20,201 nt of DNA, from positions 1 through 20,201 of the forward strand of contig DATLAN010000102.1 in the NCBI GenBank assembly GCA_035527455.1, in the 5' to 3' direction. The position numbers and the translations under genes are program-made. This document shows, in pieces, positions 1 to 7,497 of this stretch. The notes beneath the pieces are model-generated. The model worked only from the letters and a program-made list of their open reading frames with translations, did not search any database and had not been told where the DNA came from. Position 1 is the stretch's first letter, and every line of letters begins with the position of its first letter. The DNA is from DATLAN01 sp035527455 (lineage in GTDB: Bacteria; Planctomycetota; Planctomycetia; Pirellulales; Thermoguttaceae).

Positions 1-12
1 CGTTGCCACGAA

Positions 13-88
13 GGGTGGCACGCCATGAGGAACGAAGGGCGTGCAGCGTCGGGAGAACACGCCCTTCGTTCCTCAGGGCGTGCCACCC
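13..88. repeat. REP-like inverted pair, family 1, copy A
   Basis: Two 31-nt arms (13-43 and 58-88) are inverted copies with one mismatch, around a 14-nt loop. Each arm is itself a hairpin: an 8-bp stem CACGCCCT/AGGGCGTG (one mismatch in the left arm) closing a 9-nt GAGGAACGA loop, preceded by GGGTGG. A second, perfect copy lies at 1534-1610, so the metallopeptidase gene between them is flanked on both sides. Seen directly; the REP-like reading is inference. Confidence 0.85.
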
Positions 89-111
89 CATGGAAACCCC
101 ATTGAAGGTGC

Positions 112-126
112 GCCAGCACTGCTGGC
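112..126. repeat. Short perfect palindrome GCCAGCA-C-TGCTGGC
   Basis: Perfect 7-bp arms around one central base. It lies just downstream of the family 1 inverted pair in a non-coding stretch. It could be a single unit of a further repeat family or an operator. No second copy was recognised in the window. Confidence 0.4.
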
Positions 127-180
127 ACGGCCGGGCAAGAACTGGGGTTTGTGGTTTCGCCGCCGTGGATTACATTCACG

Positions 181-210
181 CTTGTAGACTTTACAAGGGA
201 ATCGGCCCTT
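181..210. other. Two overlapping dyads upstream of the metallopeptidase gene
   Basis: CTTGTA (181-186) pairs with TACAAG (192-197), and AAGGG (195-199) pairs with CCCTT (206-210). They share bases 195-197, so only one hairpin can form fully at a time. They sit about 130 nt before the start codon at 339. The rest of 89-338 shows no convincing gene, no clear sigma70-type promoter and no RNA gene. A regulatory role is speculative. Confidence 0.35.
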
Positions 211-338
211 ACCGGCTTGAATTCGAGAAACCAGAGGTCTGATCGACTGGCACGCGGCTTGCTGGGGGCAGATGACGCCCGGCCGTCCGCGCCGATCAGG
301 CCGATCGCCCCCCTCAGGACAAGGAAGCGAGCCAGAGC

Positions 339-1460
339 ATGGAAGCTCGACCAGTTCAGGCCGTATTGTTGGCGGCCGTCCTTTCCGTTTCCATGGGCGC
401 CCGAGTTCGGACGCCCAATTTCATCATCGAGACGCCCGATCCCGAGCTGGCCCAACAGTTCGGTGTCGCGGCGGAGAAATATCGCCGCGACCTGGCCGTC
501 GAGTGGTTGGGCAAGGCGATGCCCAACTGGTCGCAGCCCTGTTTCACCACGATCGAGGTCGGTCCGCGGCTGAGTCCGGGCGGGGCCACCACCTTCGCGT
601 TCGATCGCGGCGAGGTGTTCGGCTGGCGGATGACCATCCAGGGTTCGCAGGAGCGGCTGGTCGACTCGGTGCTGCCGCACGAGATTCTGCACACGGTGCT
701 GGCCAGCCATTTTCGCCGTCCGCTGCCCCGTTGGGCCGACGAAGGGGCGGCCAGCAGCGTCGAACACGTCAGCGAACGGAACAAGCATCGCCACAAACTG
801 TACGAATTCCTCCGCACCGGCCGCGGCATCGCCTTCAACCGGATGTTCGCCATCAAGGAGTATCCGGCCGACATCATGCCGCTTTACGCCCAAGGCCATT
901 CGCTGGCCACGTTCCTGCTTCAGCAGGGCGGCCCGCGGAAATACGTGAATTTCCTCGCGGACGGACTTCAGGGCGGCGACTGGTCGGGCGCGATCGAGCG
1001 TCAGTACGGTGTCGGCGGGACCGGGCCGTTGCAGGAGAGTTGGCTGGCCTGGGTCAAGCAGGGCTCGCCGATGCCGGCGCCGCAAAAGACGCCGGCCGCC
1101 GCACCTGCTGCGGAAACGCTCGCCGTGGTGGACCGCCGTCCGCGTCCCCAGCCGAACCTGATCTATCGCGTTCCCAAGCCGACCGTGTCGTACGCCCCGG
1201 GAAGCGTGATTGCGGCTGAAACTTCAGGGCTGGTGCTTGTCGATCCTCCGTCCGAACCGACGAAGCTTCCCGACTCCGGCTGGCGTCCTGCCGGCAGCCC
1301 GGAGTCACCCCCCGCCGTGGCAACCGCTTCCCCGCCGGCGTCGTCTCTGCCGGCGTCATCCTCTCCGGCGTTCTCCTCGCCGGTCCGCAGCCAGCTCACC
1401 CGGCCTCAACCGTATCAGTGCCCCTCGCCGACGGTCTCTCCGTGGCCTGGCGGCGGGTGA
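339..1460 (+). CDS. Secreted peptidase MA-like (gluzincin) metallopeptidase, HExxH
   Basis: A 373-aa protein with a hydrophobic N-terminus (about residues 8-20) that reads as a signal peptide. Residues 25-245 look like a peptidase MA-like zinc domain. HEILH at 114-118 gives two zinc ligands (H114, H118) and the catalytic E115. WADEG at 132-136 places E135 where gluzincins carry the third ligand. From about residue 246 the tail is rich in Pro, Ala and Ser and low in complexity, so it is probably a disordered linker or wall-facing segment. An AGGAAG 11 nt before the ATG is a loose ribosome-binding site, and no better start is visible. The gene is monocistronic, convergent with cdsA and flanked by two copies of the same inverted repeat. 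The fold call rests on the zinc motif; the substrate is unknown. Confidence 0.78.
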   Translation: MEARPVQAVLLAAVLSVSMGARVRTPNFIIETPDPELAQQFGVAAEKYRRDLAVEWLGKAMPNWSQPCFTTIEVGPRLSPGGATTFAFDRGEVFGWRMTIQGSQERLVDSVLPHEILHTVLASHFRRPLPRWADEGAASSVEHVSERNKHRHKLYEFLRTGRGIAFNRMFAIKEYPADIMPLYAQGHSLATFLLQQGGPRKYVNFLADGLQGGDWSGAIERQYGVGGTGPLQESWLAWVKQGSPMPAPQKTPAAAPAAETLAVVDRRPRPQPNLIYRVPKPTVSYAPGSVIAAETSGLVLVDPPSEPTKLPDSGWRPAGSPESPPAVATASPPASSLPASSSPAFSSPVRSQLTRPQPYQCPSPTVSPWPGGG

Positions 1461-1533
1461 CGGTAGGCAGCCGTCGCGGCGGTCGCCGCGTGATCGGGTT
1501 CCTCGCAGAAATGACCTGTACATTTTTTAGCGA

Positions 1534-1610
1534 GGGTGGCACGCCCTGAGGAACGAAGGGCGTGGAAAACCTGCCGAACCACGCCCTTCGTTCCTCAGGG
1601 CGTGCCACCC
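1534..1610. repeat. REP-like inverted pair, family 1, copy B
   Basis: Perfect 31-nt arms at 1534-1564 and 1580-1610 with a 15-nt loop. The arms match copy A (13-88). The element fills the gap between the convergent metallopeptidase gene (ends 1460) and cdsA (ends 1666), so the RNA hairpin could terminate transcription from both sides. There is no long T-tract after either arm, so termination is an inference. Confidence 0.88.
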
Positions 1611-1665
1611 AATTGGACAAGTGTTTTGCGCTGGCCCGTGGTTTCCCAAAGTCTCCTCTGCGTCA

Positions 1666-2622
1666 TCACGTGCCCGTCAGCCACAGGTAGTACTGGGTGA
1701 GGTGGAAGAAGACCGGCGCGGCGAAGCAGAGCGAGTCGATCCGATCGAGCACGCCGCCGTGGCCTTCGACCAGCGTGCCGTAATCTCTCACGCCGCGGTC
1801 GCGCTTGATCGCCGACATCGTCATTCCACCGGCGAAGCCCATCACCGCGATCACCGCCGACATGATGGCGGCCAGCCAAAGCGGAAAGGGGGTGGCCCAA
1901 CACAAGACGACTCCCACCAGCGACACGCTCGCCGCACCGCCCAGCAGTCCTTCCCACGTCTTGGCGGGATTGATCGAGGGAGCGATCACATGCCCGCGGG
2001 GCATCTGCCCCCAAACGAATTGCAGGGCGTCGCTGAGTTGGACGATCAGCACGAAAAAGAAGAGCAGCCGGGCATGAGAGCCCCATCCGTCGTCCGGCAG
2101 GGGCAAGGTCAACAGCGCCGGGGCGTGGCTGAGACAGTAGACGCAGATCATCAGCCCCACCTGGATCTTGGCGCTTCGCTCGAGGAAACGCTTGGAATCG
2201 CCGTCGATGGCGATCCGGGCGGGGATGAACAGAAACGCGTAGACGGGAATGACGATGCTGTAGAGGCGGTATTCTCCCATTCCCACCAGCACGAACTGCA
2301 GCGGCGTGCAGAGGAAGAAGACCCAGAACAGCGCGCGGTGGTCGCCGGGCCGCGTGGGCGTCAACGTGATGAATTCCCGCAGGGCCCAAAAGGAAATCAA
2401 CCCGAACAACACGACCGTCGCGATGGGACTGGGAATCAACAGCGCGGCGGCCACCACCGAGAAGAGCACCCACCAGGCCCGCACCCGCACCCGGAAGGTC
2501 TCGATCACGCCCGTGTCCAACCCCGTATCGACGCGACGCCGAACGAAGTGCAGGACCGCTGTAGCAACGCCCAGCAGTACGAGCACCCCGACGACCAGTC
2601 CCAGTGTTTTCCAGTCCCACAT
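1666..2622 (-). CDS. cdsA: Phosphatidate cytidylyltransferase
   Basis: A 318-aa polytopic membrane enzyme that converts phosphatidic acid and CTP to CDP-diacylglycerol, the branch-point precursor of phosphatidylglycerol, cardiolipin and phosphatidylserine. Hydrophobic segments run through the protein from residue 6 onward. The conserved block INPAKTWEG lies at 217-225. The CdsA signature spans 270-296, with KR (273-274), HGG (288-290) and DRID (293-296). It deviates slightly from the classical pattern: Arg279 stands where Lys is usual, and Glu286 sits before GHGG. The gene starts 53 nt after the plsC stop on the same strand, so the two are probably co-transcribed and encode consecutive steps. 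The Shine-Dalgarno sequence is weak. The length is normal for the family. Confidence 0.93.
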   Translation of the reverse strand: MWDWKTLGLVVGVLVLLGVATAVLHFVRRRVDTGLDTGVIETFRVRVRAWWVLFSVVAAALLIPSPIATVVLFGLISFWALREFITLTPTRPGDHRALFWVFFLCTPLQFVLVGMGEYRLYSIVIPVYAFLFIPARIAIDGDSKRFLERSAKIQVGLMICVYCLSHAPALLTLPLPDDGWGSHARLLFFFVLIVQLSDALQFVWGQMPRGHVIAPSINPAKTWEGLLGGAASVSLVGVVLCWATPFPLWLAAIMSAVIAVMGFAGGMTMSAIKRDRGVRDYGTLVEGHGGVLDRIDSLCFAAPVFFHLTQYYLWLTGT

Positions 2623-2675
2623 GTCGTTCGTGTCAAAACGGCGGATTCATTCTTGACGGTTCCTTGGACATCCGC

Positions 2676-3296
2676 TCAAGCTCCGATTTCCTTCAGTCGG
2701 CAGACGGCCTCGCGGGCACGGCGAAGGAACTCGACCTTCGGCTCGCCCGCTTCCAGCCAGATCGGCGGGCCGAAGGTGATGCAAGTCAGCAGAGGCACCG
2801 GCAGGACCTCGCCCCGGGGGAGAATGCGGTTCATGTTGTCGATGTGAACCGGGATCGCTTCCAGGTCGGGCCGCTTCTTGCACAGGTGGTACAGGCCGCT
2901 CTTGAACTCGCCGATCTCCCGTCCGCTGCTGCGACTGCCCTCGGGAAAGACGATCAACGAGTAGCGATTGCCGATTTCCTGGATCATCAGGTCGATCGGA
3001 CTGCGGTGCACCTTGATATCGGTGCGGTCGATCAACAGCGCGTTGAACACGCGATTGGCCATGTATCGGCGGATGCGGCCGGCGGTCCAATAGTCCTTGG
3101 CAGCGACCGGACGGGTCAACGCGCGAATCCGTTGCGGCAGTGCCGACCAAACGACGATCGCGTCGAGATGGCTCGTGTGATTGGCGAAATAGACCCTTTG
3201 GCAGGTATCGGGCTGGGAGTCGATCCAGCGCACGCTGGCACCGCTGAAGAATCGAGCCAACAGCACCAGGAGATTCCTCGTAACACCGGTATCCAT
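2676..3296 (-). CDS. plsC: 1-acyl-sn-glycerol-3-phosphate acyltransferase
   Basis: A 206-aa PlsC/LPLAT-family acyltransferase that acylates lysophosphatidic acid to phosphatidic acid at the inner face of the membrane. Motif I, the NHTSHLD block (residues 39-45), carries the catalytic pair H40 and D45. Motif III, FPEGSRS, is at 117-123. IPVHIDNMNRILPRGE, around residues 147-162, occupies the motif IV region. A hydrophobic stretch at 8-18 may be a membrane anchor. The ATG at 3296 is preceded by GGCGGA, a modest ribosome-binding site. It is the first gene of a pair with cdsA 53 nt downstream, and its product is CdsA's substrate. Acyl-donor preference cannot be read from sequence. A lyso-ornithine or other lyso-lipid acyltransferase remains possible but is less likely in this context. 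Confidence 0.88.
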   Translation of the reverse strand: MDTGVTRNLLVLLARFFSGASVRWIDSQPDTCQRVYFANHTSHLDAIVVWSALPQRIRALTRPVAAKDYWTAGRIRRYMANRVFNALLIDRTDIKVHRSPIDLMIQEIGNRYSLIVFPEGSRSSGREIGEFKSGLYHLCKKRPDLEAIPVHIDNMNRILPRGEVLPVPLLTCITFGPPIWLEAGEPKVEFLRRAREAVCRLKEIGA

Positions 3297-3423
3297 GTTC
3301 CGCCGTGCTGGATTCGCGTCTTTGGGCCCGATGCCGGCCGGTTACCGCTTCGAAGAGTGCCACGAGACAAACACCGTGATCCAGCACCCAATGCTACCTC
3401 GGGATCCGATTTCAGCCAAGCCC

Positions 3424-3439
3424 CCCCCTGAAACGGGGG
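3424..3439 (-). terminator. GC-rich hairpin downstream of the VCBS gene
   Basis: CCCCC (3424-3428) pairs with GGGGG (3435-3439) around TGAAAC. It lies 34 nt after the VCBS gene's stop on the minus strand. Reading as RNA from the minus strand, the hairpin is followed by more G and then CTTGG, not a U-tract. It may therefore be a factor-assisted terminator or another palindromic repeat unit. The gap 3297-3472 otherwise holds nothing recognisable. Confidence 0.35.
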
Positions 3440-3472
3440 CAGCAGCCGGGCTACGCGGAAAACGGCTTTCGG

Positions 3473-4693
3473 CTACCGGTCGCCGCGGGTTTCCGCGGAG
3501 AGGTTCCTCAGATACACGTGCAGGCTGCCGTTCCACGGTTTCGAGCAGATATCCACGTCGCCGTCCCCGTCGACGTCCGCCGCCACGCCTTCGTGGCACC
3601 GGGGACCTTCCAGGATCACGTGCTCGTTCCACGACCCCCCGCGGCCGTCGAGGTTTTCCCAAATGAACCACCGCCGTTTTTCCTCGGCCCCGGAACCGCC
3701 CAACGGCCCCTCGCCGGAAAAGACGTCCCAATCGCCGTCGCCGTCGAAATCCGCCACGCTGAGCGTGTGCAGGTCGCCCTTCTCCGAGGCAATCGCGTGG
3801 CGCACCCACCGCCGGCCGTTTCCCTCCGCGTTCTCGAACCAGTGGGCCCGATGCGACCGACCGCCTTTGTCCGCGTCGGTCATCACCACGTCGCCATCGC
3901 CGTCGTTGTCCAGATCGACCACCCAGGACTTGGTCGTGTCCTTGAACTTGCCTTGATGTCCGCCGTCGATATTCTCGTGCCAGTTCCACTTCAGGCCCTT
4001 GCCGTCGGCGTTCTCGTACCATCCGGTGGATCGGACGATGTCGTTGTCGCCGTCGCCGTCCAGGTCGCCCACGCCTCGCGGGTCCAGCCCCCCGTGAACG
4101 GCCGGACCGACCTGGTGGCCTTCCCAGGGCTTCGTGGGGTCGGCGGGAATCCGGTACCAGAAGACCCCGGCGGAATCCCGCATGACCACGAGATCGAGCC
4201 GGCCGTCGCCGTCGACGTCGGCCGCCACGTTGTCGTGGCTGCCGGCGATCGCTCCGTTGGAGAACTTCTCGAATTCCCGGTCGAAGGGAGGGCCCGGGTT
4301 TCGATACCACGTGGCTCCCGAGACTTGATCCACCCGGCCGTCTCCGTCGACGTCGAAGGCCGTACCGCCGACTTCGGTACCGGCAACTTCACCGATTTTG
4401 TGGCGGACCCACTCGTCGGATGCCCGATATTCGAACCACCAGACGTCTCCCCGGTTGCATCCGGCGATCCAGTCGAGGTCGCCGTCGCCGTCCACGTCGA
4501 CCAGAGAGGTCTGTCCCATCTTGTCACCGATGCTGTCGACGGCGTGGTATTCGAATTTCGGGAATTCCGCCGCCGGGACCGGCGAGGCGATCAAGAAGAG
4601 TGTTGCTGCCAGCAAGGCAGGCCGCGGTGCTCTCGGAAGAAGCCGACTCGCACCGCTGACGAAACGCGGATTGTCGTGCAGACTTTTTCCCAT
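3473..4693 (-). CDS. Secreted FG-GAP/VCBS repeat protein with seven Ca-binding DxDxDG motifs
   Basis: A 406-aa protein with an N-terminal signal peptide: basic residues to about 24, a hydrophobic core at 27-37 and a cleavage-like PAA at 40-42. It carries seven calcium-binding loops of the form DxDxDGxxD, at about 66, 114, 159, 210, 260, 315 and 373. These alternate with aromatic strands such as WYENADGKG and WFENAEGNG. Seven evenly spaced units fit a seven-bladed beta-propeller of the integrin-alpha/FG-GAP type. Such proteins are numerous in Planctomycetota and are usually exported; their ligands are mostly unknown. AGGGAGG at 4701-4707 gives a strong ribosome-binding site and fixes the start. 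The gene appears monocistronic and is divergent from the neighbour at 4864. No catalytic domain is visible. Confidence 0.85.
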   Translation of the reverse strand: MGKSLHDNPRFVSGASRLLPRAPRPALLAATLFLIASPVPAAEFPKFEYHAVDSIGDKMGQTSLVDVDGDGDLDWIAGCNRGDVWWFEYRASDEWVRHKIGEVAGTEVGGTAFDVDGDGRVDQVSGATWYRNPGPPFDREFEKFSNGAIAGSHDNVAADVDGDGRLDLVVMRDSAGVFWYRIPADPTKPWEGHQVGPAVHGGLDPRGVGDLDGDGDNDIVRSTGWYENADGKGLKWNWHENIDGGHQGKFKDTTKSWVVDLDNDGDGDVVMTDADKGGRSHRAHWFENAEGNGRRWVRHAIASEKGDLHTLSVADFDGDGDWDVFSGEGPLGGSGAEEKRRWFIWENLDGRGGSWNEHVILEGPRCHEGVAADVDGDGDVDICSKPWNGSLHVYLRNLSAETRGDR

Positions 4694-4863
4694 CGTTTTT
4701 CCTCCCTATTCTGGATTCAAGTCTTGTTCGGGGAGGTCGCCTCAGGGACCCCCACTCGAACCTCCAGCATAAGGAATCGGGGCGGCGGACGCAAATGACA
4801 CCTTGCGTTTCGCAGGGACCGGAAATAGATTGGAGAGGTCGATCGTCGGCCACGGAGCGACAG

Positions 4864-6171
4864 ATGGGTGTCAAGGTCAATTCACCGGACTTACCGGACG
4901 CACTCCCGCGGAAAGATGCCGCCCCTGCCGCGTCGAGAATGACCAAGTGGTGGCTCGTTCTCTTGACGGCAGCGGTTGCGGTATCGACGATTCTTGTGGT
5001 CAGTTCCTATCGGCATGCGCCGTTGGAGGTCGCCGACGACAACCCGGCGAGTGAAGCGGCCCAGAGGCCTCGGCTACTTGCCACGAAGCCGTTCCGGGCG
5101 CCTTCGGGACCTTGGGGCGAACTGGAGTGCCTGCCGATCTCGCTTTCGCCTCCGCTGGAACTCATCCCCGAAGCCGCGGAAGGGGGTTCGGGAAAGGTGG
5201 CGTGGCATTTTCCCGGCACCGACTCGGCGGGGCTCGCCACCTTGTTCGAGAAGATCGGACTCTCGAAGTCGCTTCGCGGGACCCTGGTCTCGATGGCGAA
5301 GGAGAACCGCGAGATCGACGGTTCGAGCATCTATCCTTCTCGCGACTTCGTTTTGCAGCTCGATCCCGAGTCCCGCTCGGCGCTCTACGTGGCGTTGGCC
5401 GAACATTGGGAAAACGCCGATCAGCGCAGCGCGTTTCGCTTCGCGGCCGACTCGACGGATGCATGGTTCGCGGCGTCGCGGATCTCGGCCGAAACCAGGG
5501 AACTCGTCGCGCCGCTGATCTATCGGTACGGGAACTACCTGTTCTTCGCGGATCTTCCGAGCATCCGCGACGCGTTGCCCTCGGCGGGGGAACGGTTGCG
5601 TTTGCTGGCGACGCTGGGGCGGTGTTCGACGCTTCTGGTCTACCTCGAAGTCTCGCGAGACACCGACATCGCGTCACTGGTGGATTATTGGGGCAGGGGA
5701 AACAGAGTCCGAGAAGTGCGGCCGATCCTCGAGGCCCAGCGGCGTGCGGGAGGGGGAAAGATCGACGTCACGCACTTGCTGCCCCCGTTCGCCCGGCGTC
5801 GCCTCTACACGTATCCGACGCCGCTCGCAGAAGCTGATACTCTCAGCCGCGATTGCCACTGGACCTCGTTGAATTTCTTCCACGAGGTTCCCGACGATCG
5901 CCTTGCCGACACGACTTACGCGGTGCAGAAGGTCAAGAGTGAATACGATCGCTTCGAAGGGGATCCCCGTTTGGGCGACGTGATCTTCCTGATGAACTCC
6001 CGAGAAGCGGTGATCCATTCGGCCGTATTCATCGCCGGGGGCATCGTCTTCCACAGGACCGGCCGCCTGCCGTCGGAGCCGTGGGTGCTGGTGAAGTTCG
6101 CCGACATGCTCGACTACTATCCCCGGCACGAAAAACTCGATGTTCACTACTATCGCCGCAAGGGCGCGTGA
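4864..6171 (+). CDS. Membrane-anchored protein with a probable NlpC/P60-like C-terminal domain
   Basis: A 435-aa protein from the ATG at 4864, which has GGAG at 4854-4857 (6 nt spacing). An in-frame ATG at 4795 would add 23 residues but has a poorer site. Residues 27-47 form one transmembrane helix after a short N-terminal tail, so most of the protein should lie outside the cytoplasm. Residues 60-320 match no family I recognise. The C-terminus has DC at 330-331, GD at 371-372, H385 and H397. In NlpC/P60 peptidases such as E. coli Spr/MepS, the triad Cys-His-His has spacings of 51 and 12; here they are 54 and 12. The usual DCSG context is DCHWTS here. A peptidoglycan-linked endopeptidase or amidase role is inference. 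A convergent gene and a REP-like pair follow the stop. Confidence 0.68.
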   Translation: MGVKVNSPDLPDALPRKDAAPAASRMTKWWLVLLTAAVAVSTILVVSSYRHAPLEVADDNPASEAAQRPRLLATKPFRAPSGPWGELECLPISLSPPLELIPEAAEGGSGKVAWHFPGTDSAGLATLFEKIGLSKSLRGTLVSMAKENREIDGSSIYPSRDFVLQLDPESRSALYVALAEHWENADQRSAFRFAADSTDAWFAASRISAETRELVAPLIYRYGNYLFFADLPSIRDALPSAGERLRLLATLGRCSTLLVYLEVSRDTDIASLVDYWGRGNRVREVRPILEAQRRAGGGKIDVTHLLPPFARRRLYTYPTPLAEADTLSRDCHWTSLNFFHEVPDDRLADTTYAVQKVKSEYDRFEGDPRLGDVIFLMNSREAVIHSAVFIAGGIVFHRTGRLPSEPWVLVKFADMLDYYPRHEKLDVHYYRRKGA

Positions 6172-6182
6172 ACGGATTGCGT

Positions 6183-6242
6183 ATAGTAGCCATCTCGCTC
6201 CGCGAGATGCAGCCACGTCTCGCGGAGCGAGACGGCTACTAT
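6183..6242. repeat. REP-like inverted pair, family 2, copy A
   Basis: Arms 6183-6209 and 6216-6242 are inverted copies with two mismatches, both compatible with G-U pairing in RNA. Each arm has a perfect 8-bp hairpin with a 3-nt loop (CATCTCGC-TCC-GCGAGATG on the left) and an outer GTAG tetranucleotide. GTAG plus a hairpin is the known layout of REP sequences served by REP-associated tyrosine transposases. The element separates two convergent genes and could act as a bidirectional terminator. Confidence 0.85.
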
Positions 6243-6269
6243 GACCGTGCAAACATTCGCCGGCCCCGC

Positions 6270-7280
6270 TTAGGGTCCTTCGGCCTTCTCTTCAAGGTGC
6301 TTCTCCACCTCGGCCAGTTGCTTCTCGAGTTCCTCCTCGAATTGCCGCAGCGCCTGCCGAAGTTCGTCGGTCTTCTCGGCACCTTCGGTGGTACGCTGGA
6401 GTTGTTTTCCGATCAATTCGAGCTGCCGGGTGGCGGCCTCGATTCGTTGGGCGGGCGTCAGGGCGGCGCGGCCGGGCAGAATCTGGATCGGCTGCCCGAA
6501 GGCGGGCTGCATCCCCGGCTGGATCTGGATCCGCCCGCCCGGCGCGATGCCGCCGGCCTGGATGCGGAATTGGATCGCGCCGCCCACGGCGTTGCCCTGG
6601 GAGTACTGCCGGTACAGATCGTAGGCCTCCTTGTCCTGCTTCTTCAAGTCCTCCGCGTCTTTGGCCTGGACGGTCTTCGTGACTTGCCGGCCGCCCTTGT
6701 TCTCGGTGACCTCGATCTGGATGCCCTGCTGGGGATCGTCCTTGATCGAAATCTTCCGGTCGTTTTCGCTGACCGTGATCTCCTTCACGCCGTTGACGTT
6801 CTTCATGCTGACGCTGGTGGTGACCACGGCGATTCCGGCGGGCTGGAGAGCCGGGGCTTCGGCCGGGGGGCGGATCGCCTCCTCCGCCCGCGGAGAAGAC
6901 GCGGGGTGGTTTGCCCGGGCGATCTTCTCCAGGGCCTCCTCGGCGGCGGCCTTGGTCGGGGCGTCGGGCGACTGGAACAATTCTCGCAAGATCCGCACCG
7001 ATCGGCCCGATGCCTCGAGACTGTCGCTGGTGGCCGACTCGGTCAGGGCGGCGATGGCGGCCTTGCCGGCGGCGGCCAGTTTTGCGGTGGCCTGCTCTCG
7101 GCCGGAGAACGCATCGGCGTCGAGTTCTTCGATCCATCGGGCAATCTGCTCGGCCGACGGGGTGCCGGCGGCTTCGCTCTTCGGACTTTCTTGGGCCCCA
7201 TCTTCTGCTGCCCGGACGGATACGACCGGCAAGCACAGGGCCACGACGACGAACGGCAGAAATCGTTTCGGGATCGACAT
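6270..7280 (-). CDS. Secreted protein of unknown function with HEAT-like and coiled-coil parts
   Basis: A 336-aa protein of no recognised family. A classical signal peptide covers residues 1-24, with the cut probably after SVRA. Residues 45-125 form Ala-rich helices resembling HEAT/armadillo-type repeats: they contain RWIEELDADAFSGREQA, a segment type common in planctomycetal secreted proteins where it precedes helical repeats. Residues 145-235 are probably beta-rich and charged (KEITVSENDRKISIKDD). A Gly/Gln/Pro-rich linker (240-268) follows. Residues 270-332 are strongly charged heptad-like helix, probably a coiled coil. GGAGG with 7 nt spacing fixes the ATG at 7280. The gene stands alone between two palindromic repeats. 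A structural or protein-binding role in the envelope is a guess. Confidence 0.75.
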   Translation of the reverse strand: MSIPKRFLPFVVVALCLPVVSVRAAEDGAQESPKSEAAGTPSAEQIARWIEELDADAFSGREQATAKLAAAGKAAIAALTESATSDSLEASGRSVRILRELFQSPDAPTKAAAEEALEKIARANHPASSPRAEEAIRPPAEAPALQPAGIAVVTTSVSMKNVNGVKEITVSENDRKISIKDDPQQGIQIEVTENKGGRQVTKTVQAKDAEDLKKQDKEAYDLYRQYSQGNAVGGAIQFRIQAGGIAPGGRIQIQPGMQPAFGQPIQILPGRAALTPAQRIEAATRQLELIGKQLQRTTEGAEKTDELRQALRQFEEELEKQLAEVEKHLEEKAEGP

Positions 7281-7341
7281 GACGAACCTCCGATAGAAGT
7301 GGCTTCTCCAACAATGAGTTGCGTCAGTTTCAGTGCATTGT

Positions 7342-7421
7342 GTTTAGCGGGCGGGCTTGCCCGCCGTTGCCCGGGCGGAAAGCGTTGCTTTCACAACGGC
7401 GGGCAAGCCCGGCCGCTAAAC
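7342..7421. repeat. REP-like inverted pair, family 3, with nested hairpin
   Basis: Arms 7342-7368 and 7395-7421 are inverted 27-nt copies with one mismatch. Each begins GTTTAGCG and contains a GGCGGGC-TT-GCCCGCC hairpin (one base off in the right arm). The 26-nt loop holds a further perfect hairpin, GAAAGC-GTT-GCTTTC (7378-7392), so the whole element can form a branched cruciform. Single arms of the same family occur at 9591-9617 and 15643-15669. It lies between the HEAT-like gene's start and the end of the histidine kinase gene. Confidence 0.88.
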
Positions 7422-7497
7422 TTTCTCCAATCCTGCACTGTAGGATTAGCGTGATTCTAGCAGCGAGCCGCAACGCCCGTCAATAGCCCGCCCGCCG

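Noticed and set aside
1534..1610. Inverted pairs as classical intrinsic terminators only
   Set aside because: The same sequence recurs at separate loci, each arm is a hairpin by itself, and no T-tract follows. They may terminate transcription but are better described as repeat elements.
3518..4798. A 426-codon plus-strand frame with repeated VAVAVDV-like strings
   Set aside because: The repeats are the reverse complement of the DxDxDG codons of the VCBS gene. There is no signal peptide or plausible ribosome-binding site.
6081..7454. A 457-codon plus-strand frame with Leu-rich strings
   Set aside because: It starts inside the NlpC/P60-like gene, runs antisense to the secreted HEAT-like protein (which has a perfect GGAGG and signal peptide) and ends in repeat sequence.
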